Assembly (NCBI RefSeq): GCF_001623525.1
Contig: NZ_CP015225.1
Span: 5,716,501-5,780,500, forward strand
Direction of reading: 5' to 3'
Length of the DNA stretch: 64,000 nucleotides
Origin: Pseudomonas fluorescens
GTDB lineage: Bacteria; Pseudomonadota; Gammaproteobacteria; Pseudomonadales; Pseudomonadaceae
The stretch's first letter is position 1, and each line of letters opens with the position of its first letter. Shown here piece by piece: positions 35,359 to 45,161 of this stretch. The position numbers and the translations under genes are program-made. The notes beneath the pieces were generated by a model. The model was given only the letters and a program-made list of their open reading frames with translations. It made no database searches and had not been told where the DNA came from.

Positions 35359-36000
35359 CTATTTCCCCAGCTTACGCAACTCATCCGACTCCACCACCCG
35401 CACCCCGTCCTGCTCTTCCAGCGCCAGACGCCACATGGCCCGGGCCAGTTGGCAGGCTTCGATGCCGTGGTACTTGCCTGGAATCAGCTTCGACAAGGGC
35501 CCGGCCAGTTGCTCGGCCAGGCGCGGTTCAACCCGGTCTCCCAGCAGCAGGGAAGGCCGGCAAATGGTCAGTTGCGGCCAGCCCTGGGCCTTGAGTGCGG
35601 CCTCCATTTCGCCTTTGACCCGGTTGTAGAAGATCGATGACTTGGCGTCGGCTCCCAGTGCGCTGATCACCACCAGGTGCCGTGCGCCCAACTCCCGGGC
35701 GCGCTTGGCAAACGCCACGACCAGGCCCAGGTCTATCGCGCGGAAGGCGGCTTCAGAGCCGGCTTTCTTGATGGTTGTGCCGAGGCAGCAGAAGGCGATG
35801 TCGACCTGGCCACTGAGTTGTGGCAGCACCTGGGCCGGCTCCCCAACCGGATTTTCCAAGTGTGGATGTTCAGCCAGTGGCCGACGTGAAGGCGCCAATA
35901 CGCGAGTGATGGTCGGCTCATTGAGCAGCCGGTCCAACAGGTGTTCCCCGGTCAGCCCGGTAGCACCGGCGAGCAAAACATGCTGAGGCGTCAAGTACAT
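35359..36000 (-). CDS. NAD(P)-binding oxidoreductase (HTATIP2/atypical SDR-like)
   Basis: A 213-residue Rossmann protein. The dinucleotide motif reads [18 protein letters not shown] near residues 9-26, [18 protein letters not shown] near 74, [11 protein letters not shown] near 109, then a YNRVKGEME segment near 125 where the Tyr...Lys pair of SDRs would be. Such atypical SDRs are often annotated as NAD-dependent epimerase or HTATIP2-like; the substrate is unknown. It stands 27 bp after the end of the upstream minus-strand gene's coding region boundary and may share its message. Confidence 0.8.
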   Translation of the reverse strand: MYLTPQHVLLAGATGLTGEHLLDRLLNEPTITRVLAPSRRPLAEHPHLENPVGEPAQVLPQLSGQVDIAFCCLGTTIKKAGSEAAFRAIDLGLVVAFAKRARELGARHLVVISALGADAKSSIFYNRVKGEMEAALKAQGWPQLTICRPSLLLGDRVEPRLAEQLAGPLSKLIPGKYHGIEACQLARAMWRLALEEQDGVRVVESDELRKLGK

Positions 36001-36027
36001 AGTGTTTCCCCCTTGATACGGTTCAGC

Positions 36028-37746
36028 TTAGTTGCTCTTTGTGGCCTCGTCGTTCAATGCAGCACTTTGCAACGCTTTACGTGCCTGCTGTTTGCGCAGC
36101 AGTTGCCAGTGGGAAAGGACCGTCCTCGGCGCCCACATCTGCGGTTCGGACGCTTCGAAGTTGTCGGCCTGTTCGCGTTCGGCAACGGTGGCCTTGGCTC
36201 GCTTGAAGGCCTGCTCCAGGTCGTCGGTCTGGTTCAATGCCTGGGCGAACAGCGCATCGCCAAAATAGGTGAAGTTGGCTTCCTCGGAGCAGCCGAAGGA
36301 CACTCGGTCGGCCCGGGAGGCGGTCATGATCAATGTGCGTTCATCCTTGAGTGCCGGGATGAAGCCGCCGGAATAACAGGCCGAGATCACCACGATCTTG
36401 TCGCGGTTCTTCAGTGGCGCCAGCACCACGGCCAGTTCATCGGCGGGCAGGTCGGCCAGTTCCATGCGCGGCTGGTCGAGCACCAGTTCATGTTCGCTGG
36501 TGCCGTGGCTGGTCAGGTAGAGGAAGATAAGGTCTTCCGGACCACTGCGTTCGGCCAGGGTGGCAGCGGCGCGGCGCAGGCTTTCGCGGCTGGCCATGGG
36601 CCGGTCGCCGAGGTGATCGCGGTGGTTGACCAGGCGGATCTGCCCGAACGCGCCGAAACGGCTGGCGAGCATGTTGGCGACATAGTCGGACTCGCGCAGG
36701 AACACGCTTTGCTTGCCGTCGCCGCCCAGGGTCAGGCTGTACAGCTCCACCGCCGGGGTCGAGGCCGGGATGTTGGCGAGGGCATCGTCCAGCAGGCGAC
36801 CTTGGGCCAGCAAGCCGAGTTCGAGCACATCCGGCAGCAGCCTGCCATCCGCGTCGCGCACCCGTTGGCCGTTGGCCCAGGTGCCGCTTTGCACGGTGCC
36901 GTCGGTCAGCGCCAGGGTGCCGCGCCCGTGGTAGCTGTCGCTTTCGAACTGGCCGACGTAAAAACTGCCGTCGGGCAGGTTCAGACGGCCCTCGCCGGTA
37001 AAGCGCCAATCATTGAATTGTCCGAGATAGTGGCTGCCGTCGGCGCCGATCAGTTCGCCCTTGCCGGTCAGCGCGCCATCCTTGAATTGGCCGATCCAGA
37101 CATCGCCGTCGGCATTTTCGTAGCGCCCGCGACCGTTGAGCTGGTTGTTCTTGAAGCCGCCGATGTAGACATCGCCCTCGGCACTGTTGAAGGTGCCCTT
37201 GCCCTGCAGTTGGCCATCGACAAAATGCCCGGTGAACTGGTTGCCGCTGGCGTCGAAGCGCTGGCCTTCACCGTTGGGCTTGCCGTTGGCGAAGGGGCCT
37301 TGGTACTGGCTGCCGTCGTCGAGCTCCAGGCGTCCGAGGCCGGAATAGCGGTCGGCCTTGAACTCGCCCCGGTAGGTCATGCCGTTTTCCTTGAGCGTCC
37401 CTTCACCGTCCCGCCGCCCGAGCTTGAAGCCGCCGGTGTAGCTGCTGGTCGGTGTGGTCAGGCTGCCCTGGCCATGGAACAGGCCCTGCTGGAACTGGCC
37501 GCGATAGACCTCGCCATTGCTGCCATGCCATTCCCCGGTGCCGTGCCACTGGCCTTTGTCGAACTGCCCGGTGTACCAGCTGCCATTGGGGTAATCGATG
37601 CGCCCCTGGCCCTGCAGCAAGCCGTCCACCAGGTCGCCGCGATAGCGTCCGCCGTCGGGCAGGCGCGCGTCGGGAGGCAGCGGCGATTCGCCGTTGCCAC
37701 AGGCGGTGAGCAACAAGATTAGGGTCAGGGGAACAAGTAAGCGCAT
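36028..37746 (-). CDS. Lipoprotein with MORN repeats and a C13-type cysteine peptidase domain
   Basis: A 572-residue secreted lipoprotein: signal LVPLTLILLLTAC with the lipobox Cys near 15. From about residue 30 to 305 run about a dozen MORN-type repeats of the pattern Y-x-G-x-F-x(4)-L-x-G-x-G. The C-terminal 250 residues form a legumain-like (C13) domain with His in YLTSHGTSEHE near 440 and Cys in VISACYSGGF near 485. ATG 37746 gives a clean signal peptide; the longer frame does not. The function is unknown; C13 enzymes cut after Asn/Asp, and MORN repeats bind lipid or protein. Confidence 0.85.
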   Translation of the reverse strand: MRLLVPLTLILLLTACGNGESPLPPDARLPDGGRYRGDLVDGLLQGQGRIDYPNGSWYTGQFDKGQWHGTGEWHGSNGEVYRGQFQQGLFHGQGSLTTPTSSYTGGFKLGRRDGEGTLKENGMTYRGEFKADRYSGLGRLELDDGSQYQGPFANGKPNGEGQRFDASGNQFTGHFVDGQLQGKGTFNSAEGDVYIGGFKNNQLNGRGRYENADGDVWIGQFKDGALTGKGELIGADGSHYLGQFNDWRFTGEGRLNLPDGSFYVGQFESDSYHGRGTLALTDGTVQSGTWANGQRVRDADGRLLPDVLELGLLAQGRLLDDALANIPASTPAVELYSLTLGGDGKQSVFLRESDYVANMLASRFGAFGQIRLVNHRDHLGDRPMASRESLRRAAATLAERSGPEDLIFLYLTSHGTSEHELVLDQPRMELADLPADELAVVLAPLKNRDKIVVISACYSGGFIPALKDERTLIMTASRADRVSFGCSEEANFTYFGDALFAQALNQTDDLEQAFKRAKATVAEREQADNFEASEPQMWAPRTVLSHWQLLRKQQARKALQSAALNDEATKSN

Positions 37747-37848
37747 AACGGGATCCAGGTCATCAGGCCACGAGTATGCCGCAGCTATGCGCGTTGAACA
37801 TAGAGAAGCGATGCGAAACTGCACGAGCGGTTTCGCGACCGCATAGGT

Positions 37849-38304
37849 TTACACGAAGCAGAGCGACAGCGGCTCGGCGATGTAGGCCGGTTTTTCCGAG
37901 CCTTCGATTTCCAGCGTGGCGGTGGCCTTGAGCAGCCATTGGCCAGGTTTTTTCTCGGTGACTTCCACCAGGTCGACCTTGAGCCGGACCTTGGAATCGA
38001 CCTTCACCGGTTGGATGAAGCGCACGCTGTCCAGCCCGTAGTTGACGACCATTTTCACGCCCTCGGGCAGGATCAGGATGTCTTCCATCAGCTTGGGCAT
38101 CAGCGACAGCGACAGGAAACCGTGGGCAATGGTGCTGCCGAACGGGGTCTGCGCGGCCTTGACCGGATCGACGTGGATGAACTGAAAGTCGCCAGTGGCT
38201 TCGGCGAACAGGTTGATGCGGTCCTGGTCGATGGTGAGCCATTCGGAACGTCCAAGTTCCTTGCCGACATAATCTTTGAGCGCTGCAACGGGGACGTAGG
38301 GCAT
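37849..38304 (-). CDS. MaoC-like (R)-specific enoyl-CoA hydratase
   Basis: A 151-residue hot-dog-fold hydratase. The catalytic FAEATGDFQFIHVDP near residues 28-42 contains the Asp and His of the MaoC/PhaJ motif, followed by AAQTPFGSTIAHGFLSLSL near 44-62. Enzymes of this group hydrate trans-2-enoyl-CoA and can feed polyhydroxyalkanoate synthesis. ATG 38304 is used; the upstream 30 residues are not family-like. It is monocistronic. Confidence 0.88.
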   Translation of the reverse strand: MPYVPVAALKDYVGKELGRSEWLTIDQDRINLFAEATGDFQFIHVDPVKAAQTPFGSTIAHGFLSLSLMPKLMEDILILPEGVKMVVNYGLDSVRFIQPVKVDSKVRLKVDLVEVTEKKPGQWLLKATATLEIEGSEKPAYIAEPLSLCFV

Positions 38305-38478
38305 TGAGACTCTCCTTGGGTTCATCTGTTTTACTTTTTCTGGAGCGGGGATCGGCATCCCCGGAGAACCACTGTAGATCAACATGGCGCGCAAGTAAGG
38401 TCACCGAACATGCTTTTTACGAATGCCGACCCATAGCGCGGGCATGCTTATAATGCCGGCGCGTGTGCGTTTGATTCC

Positions 38479-38572
38479 GTGGCGAGGGAGCTTGCTCCCG
38501 TTGGGCTGCGCAGCGGCCCCATTTTTTTATGAGCGCTGCGCACTCAAGCGGGAGCAAGCTCCCTCGCCACAC
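38479..38572. repeat. REP doublet
   Basis: An inverted GTGGCGAGGGAGC pair with a 12-bp centre upstream of the LrgA-like gene. The 327-bp gap before that gene otherwise holds no feature. Confidence 0.85.
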
Positions 38573-38631
38573 CGTCACGCCGTGAACCGAATTGGCGCGT
38601 TCATTGGATCTGTTGCAGGGGGAGAGAGCGG

Positions 38632-38997
38632 ATGTTGCTACGGGGCCTGACCTGGCTGGTGCTGTTTCAATTGCTGGGCACTGCGATCAATCATTTGTTC
38701 CTGCCCGTGTTGCCGGGGCCGATCATCGGCCTGCTGTTGCTGCTGGGCTATCTGGTCATGCGCGGCGAAGTCAGCGAGCCGCTGAACCTGGCCGCCGGCA
38801 GCCTGCTGCGTTATCTGCCATTGCTGCTGGTGCCGCCTGCGGTGGGGGTGATGGTCTATGCCCGGGCCATTGCCGCCGATTTCTGGGCCATCGTCGGCGC
38901 GTTGACGTTGTCCCTGGTGCTGTCCGTGGCGTTGACGGGGGTGCTGATGCAGCGCCTGGCCCGGCGTCACATTGCCGCCCCGGAGGACAGCCAATGA
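38632..38997 (+). CDS. CidA/LrgA-type holin-like membrane protein
   Basis: A 121-residue protein with four hydrophobic segments. The conserved LGTAINHLFLPVLPGPIIGLLLL region (residues 15-37) and PLLLVPPAVGVMVY near 63-76 mark the LrgA/CidA family. In Staphylococcus these modulate murein hydrolase activity and export of small acids; in pseudomonads the role is less clear. It overlaps the next gene by four bases (ATGA). Confidence 0.9.
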   Translation: MLLRGLTWLVLFQLLGTAINHLFLPVLPGPIIGLLLLLGYLVMRGEVSEPLNLAAGSLLRYLPLLLVPPAVGVMVYARAIAADFWAIVGALTLSLVLSVALTGVLMQRLARRHIAAPEDSQ

Positions 38998-39710
38998 TGC
39001 TCGACTGGCAAGGTGCCTGGACCTCGGTGATCCACCATCCGCTGTTTGGCATCGGCATTACCCTGGGCGCCTATCAACTGGTGCTGGCGGCGTTCGAAAA
39101 GACTCGCTGGGTGTTCCTGCAACCGGTGCTGATGTCGATGGTGCTGTTGATCATCGTGCTGGTCGGCTGCGGCATCGACTATGCCGAATACCGCAAGAGC
39201 ACCGAGATCCTCAGCATCCTGCTGGGGCCGGCCACGGTCGCCCTGGCGGTGCCGTTGTATTTGAACTTGCGACGGATCCGGCAGTTGTTCTGGCCGATTT
39301 TTACTACGCTGGTGATAGCCGGGGTGTTTGCCACGGGCTCTGCTGTGGTGTTGGGCTGGGCTTTCGGTGCCGAGCACATGATTCTGATGACCATGGCGCC
39401 CAAGTCCGTGACCTCGCCGATCGCCATGCTGGTGGCCGAGCAGATCGGCGGTGTGGCGGCGATGGCGGCGGTGTTTGTGTTGATTACCGGTGTGCTCGGG
39501 GCGATCCTCGGTCCGGGCATTCTGACGAAGCTGGGTGTCCACAGTCCTGAGGCCCGGGGCATGGCCCTGGGGCTGGCGGCCCATGCGGTGGGTACGTCGG
39601 TGGCATTGCAGGAAAGCGAGGAGACAGGCGCCTTCGCGGCGCTGGCGATGAGTCTGATGGGCGTGGCCACGGCGGTGTTGCTGCCGTTGGTGGTGTCGAT
39701 GACGGTTTAA
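38994..39710 (+). CDS. LrgB/CidB family membrane protein
   Basis: A 238-residue polytopic protein with the LrgB signatures LTLGAYQ near 22, a repeated hydrophobic pattern, and the highly conserved MAPKSVTSPIAM near residues 133-144, plus GLAAHAVGTSVALQESEETGAFA near 196. It is the translationally coupled partner of the LrgA-like protein. The pair is thought to export small metabolites or regulate lysis. A longer open frame that starts at 38592 is a composite and is rejected. Confidence 0.92.
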   Translation: MMLDWQGAWTSVIHHPLFGIGITLGAYQLVLAAFEKTRWVFLQPVLMSMVLLIIVLVGCGIDYAEYRKSTEILSILLGPATVALAVPLYLNLRRIRQLFWPIFTTLVIAGVFATGSAVVLGWAFGAEHMILMTMAPKSVTSPIAMLVAEQIGGVAAMAAVFVLITGVLGAILGPGILTKLGVHSPEARGMALGLAAHAVGTSVALQESEETGAFAALAMSLMGVATAVLLPLVVSMTV

Positions 39711-39720
39711 GGAACTGGTT

Positions 39721-40311
39721 ATGAGCTTGCCGCTTTTCCCGTTGAACACCGTGCTGTTCCCCGGTTGCATCCTCGATTTGCAGATTTTCGAGGCGCGTTA
39801 CCTCGACATGATCGGGCGCTGCATGAAAAAGGGCGAAGGCTTCGGCGTGGTGTGCATCCTCGATGGCGAGGAAGTCGGCATCGCGCCTGAAGGCTACGCG
39901 CGGGTCGGTTGTGAGGCGCGTATCACTGATTTCTCCCAGCAGGACAATGGTCTGCTGGGCATTCGCGTGCAGGGCGGGCGGCGCTTTATCGTCCATGGCA
40001 GCAGCGTCCAGGCGGATCAACTGACGGTCGCTGAAGTCGAGTGGCTGGAAGAAGAACCGGAGCAACCGCTGCAAGAGGAAGACGCCGACCTGGTGGCGCT
40101 GCTCAAGGCCCTGGCCGAGCACCCGATGGTCGAGGCGTTGAACATGGGCACCGAAGCGACCGGTCAGCAGTCGCTGGCCAATCAACTGGCTTACCTGCTG
40201 CCGTTCAACGAATTGGACAAGATCGACCTGCTGCAACTCGATGATCCGCAACAGCGCCTGGATGCGATCCAGGCCTTGCTCGATGAACTGCAGGGCGAGC
40301 TCTTCGCCTGA
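39721..40311 (+). CDS. LON substrate-binding domain protein
   Basis: A 196-residue protein that consists only of the LON N-terminal domain: LPLFPLNTVLFPGCILDLQIFEARYLDMI at residues 3-31 and FGVVCILDG near 41. The ATPase and protease parts of Lon are absent. Stand-alone LON-domain proteins are common in pseudomonads; the biochemical role is unknown, possibly an adaptor or substrate recogniser. It lies 10 bp behind the lrgB-like gene and may be co-transcribed. Confidence 0.88.
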   Translation: MSLPLFPLNTVLFPGCILDLQIFEARYLDMIGRCMKKGEGFGVVCILDGEEVGIAPEGYARVGCEARITDFSQQDNGLLGIRVQGGRRFIVHGSSVQADQLTVAEVEWLEEEPEQPLQEEDADLVALLKALAEHPMVEALNMGTEATGQQSLANQLAYLLPFNELDKIDLLQLDDPQQRLDAIQALLDELQGELFA

Positions 40312-40377
40312 CTCAACTCATATTTCACTGAGTAACACTGATCCCACATGGATCTCCAGTGTTCATTGGCGCGCCGC

Positions 40378-41694
40378 TCAATAGGCATACCGCAACATCG
40401 CATGCGGCAAGTGCCGTAGCGCGAAGAAGCTGAACACCGCCACCAGCGCGGGCAGGATCAGCCACCAGACTTTCGGCGACATGGCCGGTAGCGGGGTCTG
40501 GCGCTGGTTCAGCCACAGGGCGGCCGCACAGATGCTGGCGGCGAGCATCGCCCCGGCGACGATGTCGCTCGGCCAATGCGCGCCCAGGTAAACCCGCGAC
40601 AGGGCGATGGCCAGCGCCGGCAGGCAGCCCAGCAGCAGCCAGGTCAGGCGCAGGCGTGGCGGTTGACCACGGCCGGCCAGGACGGCGAGGGTCAGGAACA
40701 GCGCGAATGCCCCGGAGGAGTGGCCGCTGGGCATGCTGTAGCTGGTCAGCGGGTCGGTGAGGATTTCCGGGCGCACACGGGCAAAGAAGTGTTTGCTGCC
40801 CGTGTTGGCCAGGGAGGTGAGCAGCATCGTGCCCCCGGCAAAGATCGCCTGCCGCCATTGCCGTGCCAACAGCAATAACCCGGTCAACAGGCTGCAGACA
40901 ATCAGCATGTAGCGGAATTCGCCGATCAGCGTGAAGGTCACGGCGATTTCATCCAGCGTCGCGCTGCGATGCTCCTGGACGAGGGCCATCAAGCCTTGGT
41001 CGAACGCCGTCAGGTAACGAAAACCGATGAACAGGCCGATCAGGATCACGAGGCCAAGGCCGGCGATCAGCGCCGTGGCATGGCGATGACGACGCAGGCT
41101 GCTGTTGACGCTCAGCCCGATCATCACCGCGATGCTGCCGATGACCACGCCGGCCTGTGGCCAGAAGCCTTCAGGCAGCGGCAGGCGAAACGCCGCCCCG
41201 GTGGCCCAGCCCGGCAGCAGGTACGCCACGGTCCAGCCCGCCGCGGCCAACACGCTGACGGCGGCGAAGCGTGGGAACGGCATGTCGCACATTCCGGCCA
41301 CCATCGGCAACATGGGCCGTAGCGGGCCGATAAAACGCCCCACCAGCAGGCTGGCGATGCCGTAGCGCTGGAAATAGTTTTCCGCCGCGCTCATCCATTC
41401 CGGGTGATGCCGCAGCCCGGGCAGGCGGCGGATGTTCTGGTGGAAATGCCGGCCGAGGAAGTACGACACCAGGTCCCCGAGCAGCCCGCCAAGCAGGCCC
41501 AGCAGCAACGTCTCGCCCAAGGACAACGCGCCGCTGCCGGCCAGCACGGCGATGGCAAACAACAGCACGGTACCCGGCACGATCAGGCCGGCGATGGCCA
41601 GGCACTCCACGCAGGCGACGATGAACACCGCCACCGCCAGCCATTGCGGGTTGACGGTCAACCAGCCGGTGATGCTATCGAGCCATGGGCCCAT
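40378..41694 (-). CDS. DedA-PAP2 fusion membrane phosphatase
   Basis: A 438-residue fusion protein. Residues 1-200 are DedA-like: PGTVLLFAIAVLAGSG, GDLVSYFLGRHF near 72 and FIGPLRPMLPMVAGM near 115. Residues 230-430 are a type 2 phosphatidic acid phosphatase with KHFFARVRP near 300, SMPSGHSSGAF near 320 and SRVYLGAHWPSD near 367, the three phosphatase motifs. Both halves act on lipid or undecaprenyl carriers, so one chain may couple lipid translocation with dephosphorylation (inference). ATG 41694 avoids an unlikely N-terminal extension. Confidence 0.88.
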   Translation of the reverse strand: MGPWLDSITGWLTVNPQWLAVAVFIVACVECLAIAGLIVPGTVLLFAIAVLAGSGALSLGETLLLGLLGGLLGDLVSYFLGRHFHQNIRRLPGLRHHPEWMSAAENYFQRYGIASLLVGRFIGPLRPMLPMVAGMCDMPFPRFAAVSVLAAAGWTVAYLLPGWATGAAFRLPLPEGFWPQAGVVIGSIAVMIGLSVNSSLRRHRHATALIAGLGLVILIGLFIGFRYLTAFDQGLMALVQEHRSATLDEIAVTFTLIGEFRYMLIVCSLLTGLLLLARQWRQAIFAGGTMLLTSLANTGSKHFFARVRPEILTDPLTSYSMPSGHSSGAFALFLTLAVLAGRGQPPRLRLTWLLLGCLPALAIALSRVYLGAHWPSDIVAGAMLAASICAAALWLNQRQTPLPAMSPKVWWLILPALVAVFSFFALRHLPHAMLRYAY

Positions 41695-41752
41695 AAATAC
41701 AACTCCATTGGATATTAAGCAGCATGCTTTTTTTACTGTGGGAGCGGTGTGT

Positions 41753-42430
41753 TCATCCAAGCAAGAAATAATCGCGACCTTCGACCTGCCCCCGTCGCAG
41801 CGGGTTCCGGGTGCACCAGGGCGCGTAGGCGGCGTCGACGAAGCGGTAGGGTAAATGCTCGTCCCGTCCCAAGGGAATGCCCAGGCGGGTGGTCTGGATC
41901 ACGTTGACCGTCGGCACGCCCACATCTTCCACCAGCAAACGCTCGGGGTCGAAGCGTTTGGCGTCCCAGTCCGGCACTTTCAGCCCCAACGCTTTGCACA
42001 GCAGGGTCTGGCCGGCACAGAGCTTTTGCGGCGTACGCGGCCGACCTTGGGCGTCGGGGTTGTTGAGCAGCATCTGCGCCAGGCTCGCCGGCCCGGAAAG
42101 GGCGTCGACCCACGGGTACGCCGATTTGATCAACACCGCATTGCCCGGGCCCTGGGCGCTGAAGTTCAGCGAATCGCCGCCCCGGGCGTAGTACATATAG
42201 ATGTGGCCGCCATCCAGAAACAAAGCCTTACGCTTTTCCGTGTAGCCCAGCGAGGCGTGGCTGCCCTTTTCGGCGAAGTAATACGCCTCGGTCTCGATGA
42301 TCCGCGCGCTGAGCCACAGGTCACCGACCTTGTGACGGATGACTTTGCCCAGCAGGTCCTTGGCAAGCACCTGGGCGTCGCGATCGAAAAAGGCGTGGGG
42401 CAGGGCGTTGGGCGATGGCAAATCGGTCAT
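41753..42430 (-). CDS. DNA-3-methyladenine glycosylase (AAG/MPG type)
   Basis: A 225-residue monofunctional glycosylase that removes alkylated and deaminated purines. Conserved: VLAKDLLGKVI near residue 21, ARIIETEAYY near 42 with the catalytic Glu, FLDGGHIYMYYARGG near 71, and LCAGQTLLCKALGL near 137. Mammalian AAG and bacterial Mpg share this fold, which is unrelated to TagA/AlkA. It is a single gene on the minus strand next to the DedA-PAP2 gene. Confidence 0.93.
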   Translation of the reverse strand: MTDLPSPNALPHAFFDRDAQVLAKDLLGKVIRHKVGDLWLSARIIETEAYYFAEKGSHASLGYTEKRKALFLDGGHIYMYYARGGDSLNFSAQGPGNAVLIKSAYPWVDALSGPASLAQMLLNNPDAQGRPRTPQKLCAGQTLLCKALGLKVPDWDAKRFDPERLLVEDVGVPTVNVIQTTRLGIPLGRDEHLPYRFVDAAYAPWCTRNPLRRGQVEGRDYFLLG

Positions 42431-42626
42431 GGCGATAAACAGAGGGAGGCCAAAGGAAGCGCGATGATAGCAACGGAAAGCTTAATCACCGCTGAACAGT
42501 CGCTTCAACCGGCTGTTTACGCCTGTTTTGCTGCTCCGCCGGTCACCACTGTGAGTCCATGCTGTTAGTCGAGGGTTACGACAGCTATAATCTGCCGCTT
42601 TCCTCATCGCCAAGACCACACAGACC

Positions 42627-43898
42627 ATGACTGAGTCCGTTCTTGACTACATGACCCGCCTGGGTCGCGCCGCTCGCCAAGCGTCGCGCATCATCGGCCG
42701 GGCCAGCACCGCGCAGAAAAACCGCGCCCTGCAGGCCGCCGCCAATGCGCTGGACGCTGCGCGTGCCGAGTTGTCCGCTGCCAACGAACTGGACCTGGCC
42801 GCCGGCCGGGCCAATGGTCTGGAACCGGCCATGCTCGAACGCCTGGCGCTGACCCCGGCCCGCATCGACGGCATGATCGTCGGTCTGCGTCAGGTCGCGG
42901 CCCTGCCGGACCCGGTCGGGGCGATCCGCGACATGAGCTACCGGCCATCGGGCATTCAGGTCGGCAAGATGCGCGTGCCCCTGGGTGTGGTCGGGATCAT
43001 CTACGAGTCGCGGCCGAACGTGACCATCGACGCCGCCAGCCTGTGCCTGAAGTCGGGCAACGCGACCATCCTGCGTGGTGGCTCCGAGGCGATCCATTCC
43101 AACCGTGCCATTGCCGCCTGCATCCAGCGCGGCCTGGCCGAGGCCGATCTGCCGGCGGCCGTGGTGCAAGTGGTGGAAACCACTGACCGTGCCGCAGTCG
43201 GCGCATTGATCACCATGCCCGAGTTCGTCGATGTCATCGTGCCGCGTGGCGGCAAGGGCCTGATCGAGCGGGTCAGCCGTGACGCCCGTGTGCCGGTGAT
43301 CAAGCACCTGGACGGCATCTGCCACGTCTACGTCAGCGCCCACGCCGAATTGCCGAAGGCCCAGCGCATCGCCTTCAACGCCAAGACCTACCGGTATGGC
43401 ATCTGCGGCGCGATGGAAACCCTGTTGGTGGATCAGGCCGTGGCCAAGGACTTCCTGCCGTCGATGGCTGCCCAGTTCCGCGAAAAAGGCGTCGAGCTGC
43501 GCGGTTGCGAGCGCACCCGGGCGATCATCGAGGCCGTTGCGGCCACGGAAGAAGACTGGGACACCGAATACCTGGCGCCGATCCTGTCGATCCGTGTGGT
43601 CGACGGGCTGGACGAGGCCATCGAGCACATCAATCGCCACGGCTCGCACCACACCGACTCCATTGTCAGTGAACACCTGGGTGAAACCCGGCGCTTCGTG
43701 GCCGAAGTGGATTCTGCGTCGGTGATGATCAACACCCCGACCTGCTTCGCCGATGGCTTTGAATACGGATTGGGTGCCGAGATCGGCATTTCTACTGATA
43801 AGCTGCACGCCCGCGGCCCGGTGGGCCTCGAAGGCCTGACCTGCGAGAAGTACATCGTGGTCGGTGACGGCCAGTTGCGCGGACAGGAGCCAGTCTGA
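42627..43898 (+). CDS. proA: Glutamate-5-semialdehyde dehydrogenase (gamma-glutamyl phosphate reductase)
   Basis: A 423-residue ALDH-superfamily enzyme of proline synthesis that reduces gamma-glutamyl phosphate to glutamate 5-semialdehyde. Motifs: [19 protein letters not shown] near residue 114, [16 protein letters not shown] near 140, [13 protein letters not shown] near 205, the catalytic Cys in [13 protein letters not shown] near 259, and HHTDSIVSE near 342. Length is standard. It opens the conserved proA-nadD-rsfS-rlmH run. Confidence 0.97.
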   Translation: MTESVLDYMTRLGRAARQASRIIGRASTAQKNRALQAAANALDAARAELSAANELDLAAGRANGLEPAMLERLALTPARIDGMIVGLRQVAALPDPVGAIRDMSYRPSGIQVGKMRVPLGVVGIIYESRPNVTIDAASLCLKSGNATILRGGSEAIHSNRAIAACIQRGLAEADLPAAVVQVVETTDRAAVGALITMPEFVDVIVPRGGKGLIERVSRDARVPVIKHLDGICHVYVSAHAELPKAQRIAFNAKTYRYGICGAMETLLVDQAVAKDFLPSMAAQFREKGVELRGCERTRAIIEAVAATEEDWDTEYLAPILSIRVVDGLDEAIEHINRHGSHHTDSIVSEHLGETRRFVAEVDSASVMINTPTCFADGFEYGLGAEIGISTDKLHARGPVGLEGLTCEKYIVVGDGQLRGQEPV

Positions 43899-43899
43899 C

Positions 43900-44586
43900 T
43901 TGGGCGATCTCGACCCGTCAGCCGCTGTGACGACGACAACTGCGCCCCGGCGCATTGGCATCCTGGGCGGCACGTTCGACCCGGTGCACATCGGCCATTT
44001 GCGCGGTGCGCTGGAAGTCGCCGACGCCCTGGCCCTCGATGAGCTACGCCTGACGCCCAGCGCCCGGCCGCCTCACCGGGATACGCCGCAGGTGTCGGCG
44101 CAGGACCGCCTGGCGATGGTCGAGTGCGCGGTGGCCGGTGTGGCGCCGTTGGTGGTGGACGCCCGCGAATTGCAGCGGGACAAACCGTCCTACACCATTG
44201 ATACCCTGGAGCTGATGCGCGCCGAACTGGCCGCTGATGCCCAGGTTTTTCTGCTTCTGGGCTGGGACGCTTTTTGCGGCCTGCCCACTTGGCATCGCTG
44301 GGAAGAGTTGCTCCAGCATTGCCACATCCTGGTGTTGCAACGCCCGGATGCCGACAGCGAGCCGCCGGATGCCTTGCGCAACCTGCTGGCGGCCCGCTCG
44401 GTGAGCGACCCGCTGGCCCTGAAAGGGCCGAGCGGACAGATTGCATTCGTCTGGCAGACGCCGCTCGCGGTATCCGCCACCCAGATCCGTCAACTGCTGG
44501 CCAGCGGTAAGTCGGTACGTTTCCTGGTGCCCGACGCGGTCCTGGCCTACATCGATGCGCACGGGCTTTACCGTGCGTCGAACTGA
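43900..44586 (+). CDS. nadD: Nicotinate-nucleotide adenylyltransferase
   Basis: A 228-residue NadD that adenylates nicotinate mononucleotide on the way to NAD. The nucleotidyltransferase motif [12 protein letters not shown] is near residue 23 and the second motif [10 protein letters not shown] near 199. The start is uncertain: no ATG is near. TTG 43900 has AGGAG nine bases before it; GTG 43927 is an alternative. It begins one base after the proA stop. Confidence 0.92.
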   Translation: MGDLDPSAAVTTTTAPRRIGILGGTFDPVHIGHLRGALEVADALALDELRLTPSARPPHRDTPQVSAQDRLAMVECAVAGVAPLVVDARELQRDKPSYTIDTLELMRAELAADAQVFLLLGWDAFCGLPTWHRWEELLQHCHILVLQRPDADSEPPDALRNLLAARSVSDPLALKGPSGQIAFVWQTPLAVSATQIRQLLASGKSVRFLVPDAVLAYIDAHGLYRASN

Positions 44587-44657
44587 AAAAGGTGTGCTTC
44601 AAGGCACGTGAATGCGTGTAGCGAAGCGCCCGAACATACGAGCAAAACGAGTTTTAT

Positions 44658-45152
44658 ATGACTGACAAAGACGTAAACAAAGTAAAGCGCAAAGGCACGT
44701 TCAAAAGCGCCCCGCTGCCGGTAGAGGCCCACACCGGCGTCGTACTGGCCGGTGAAGAACTGGTCAAGGTCGCCGTTGCGGCCCTGGAAGACGTCAAGGC
44801 CCAGGACATCCAGGTGATCGACGTTCGTGAAAAGCAGAGCATCACGGACTACATGATCATCGCCACCGGTACCTCCAACCGCCAGATCGGCGCGATGCTG
44901 GACAAGGTCCGCGAAGCGGTCAAGGCCCAGGGTGTCAAGCCGCTGGGTGAAGAAGGCAAGGGCGACAGCGACTGGGTACTGCTGGATATGGACGATGTCA
45001 TCGTGCACATGATGACGGCCTCGGCGCGCCAGTTCTATGACCTGGAACGCCTGTGGGCCGGTGCCGAGCAGAGCCGTTCGGCCAGCGCCGCGCACCACAG
45101 CCCGGAAAACCCCCATGAGCACTTCACCAAGCTCAACAAAGACCAGCAATAA
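44658..45152 (+). CDS. rsfS: Ribosome silencing factor RsfS
   Basis: A 164-residue RsfS/Iojap protein that binds L14 of the large subunit and blocks subunit joining in starvation. The core ALEDVKAQDIQVIDVREKQSITDYMIIATGTSNRQIGAM spans about residues 37-75 and the WVLLDMDDVIVHMM strand is near 112. A low-complexity N-terminal extension of ~30 residues precedes the core. It lies between nadD and rlmH, the usual gammaproteobacterial order. Confidence 0.95.
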   Translation: MTDKDVNKVKRKGTFKSAPLPVEAHTGVVLAGEELVKVAVAALEDVKAQDIQVIDVREKQSITDYMIIATGTSNRQIGAMLDKVREAVKAQGVKPLGEEGKGDSDWVLLDMDDVIVHMMTASARQFYDLERLWAGAEQSRSASAAHHSPENPHEHFTKLNKDQQ

Positions 45153-45161
45153 GGGACCGCT

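Noticed and set aside
38592..39710. 372-residue frame starting ahead of the LrgA-like gene
   Set aside because: Its first 130 residues are an out-of-frame reading of lrgA; the true LrgB-like start is ATG 38994 with the ATGA overlap.
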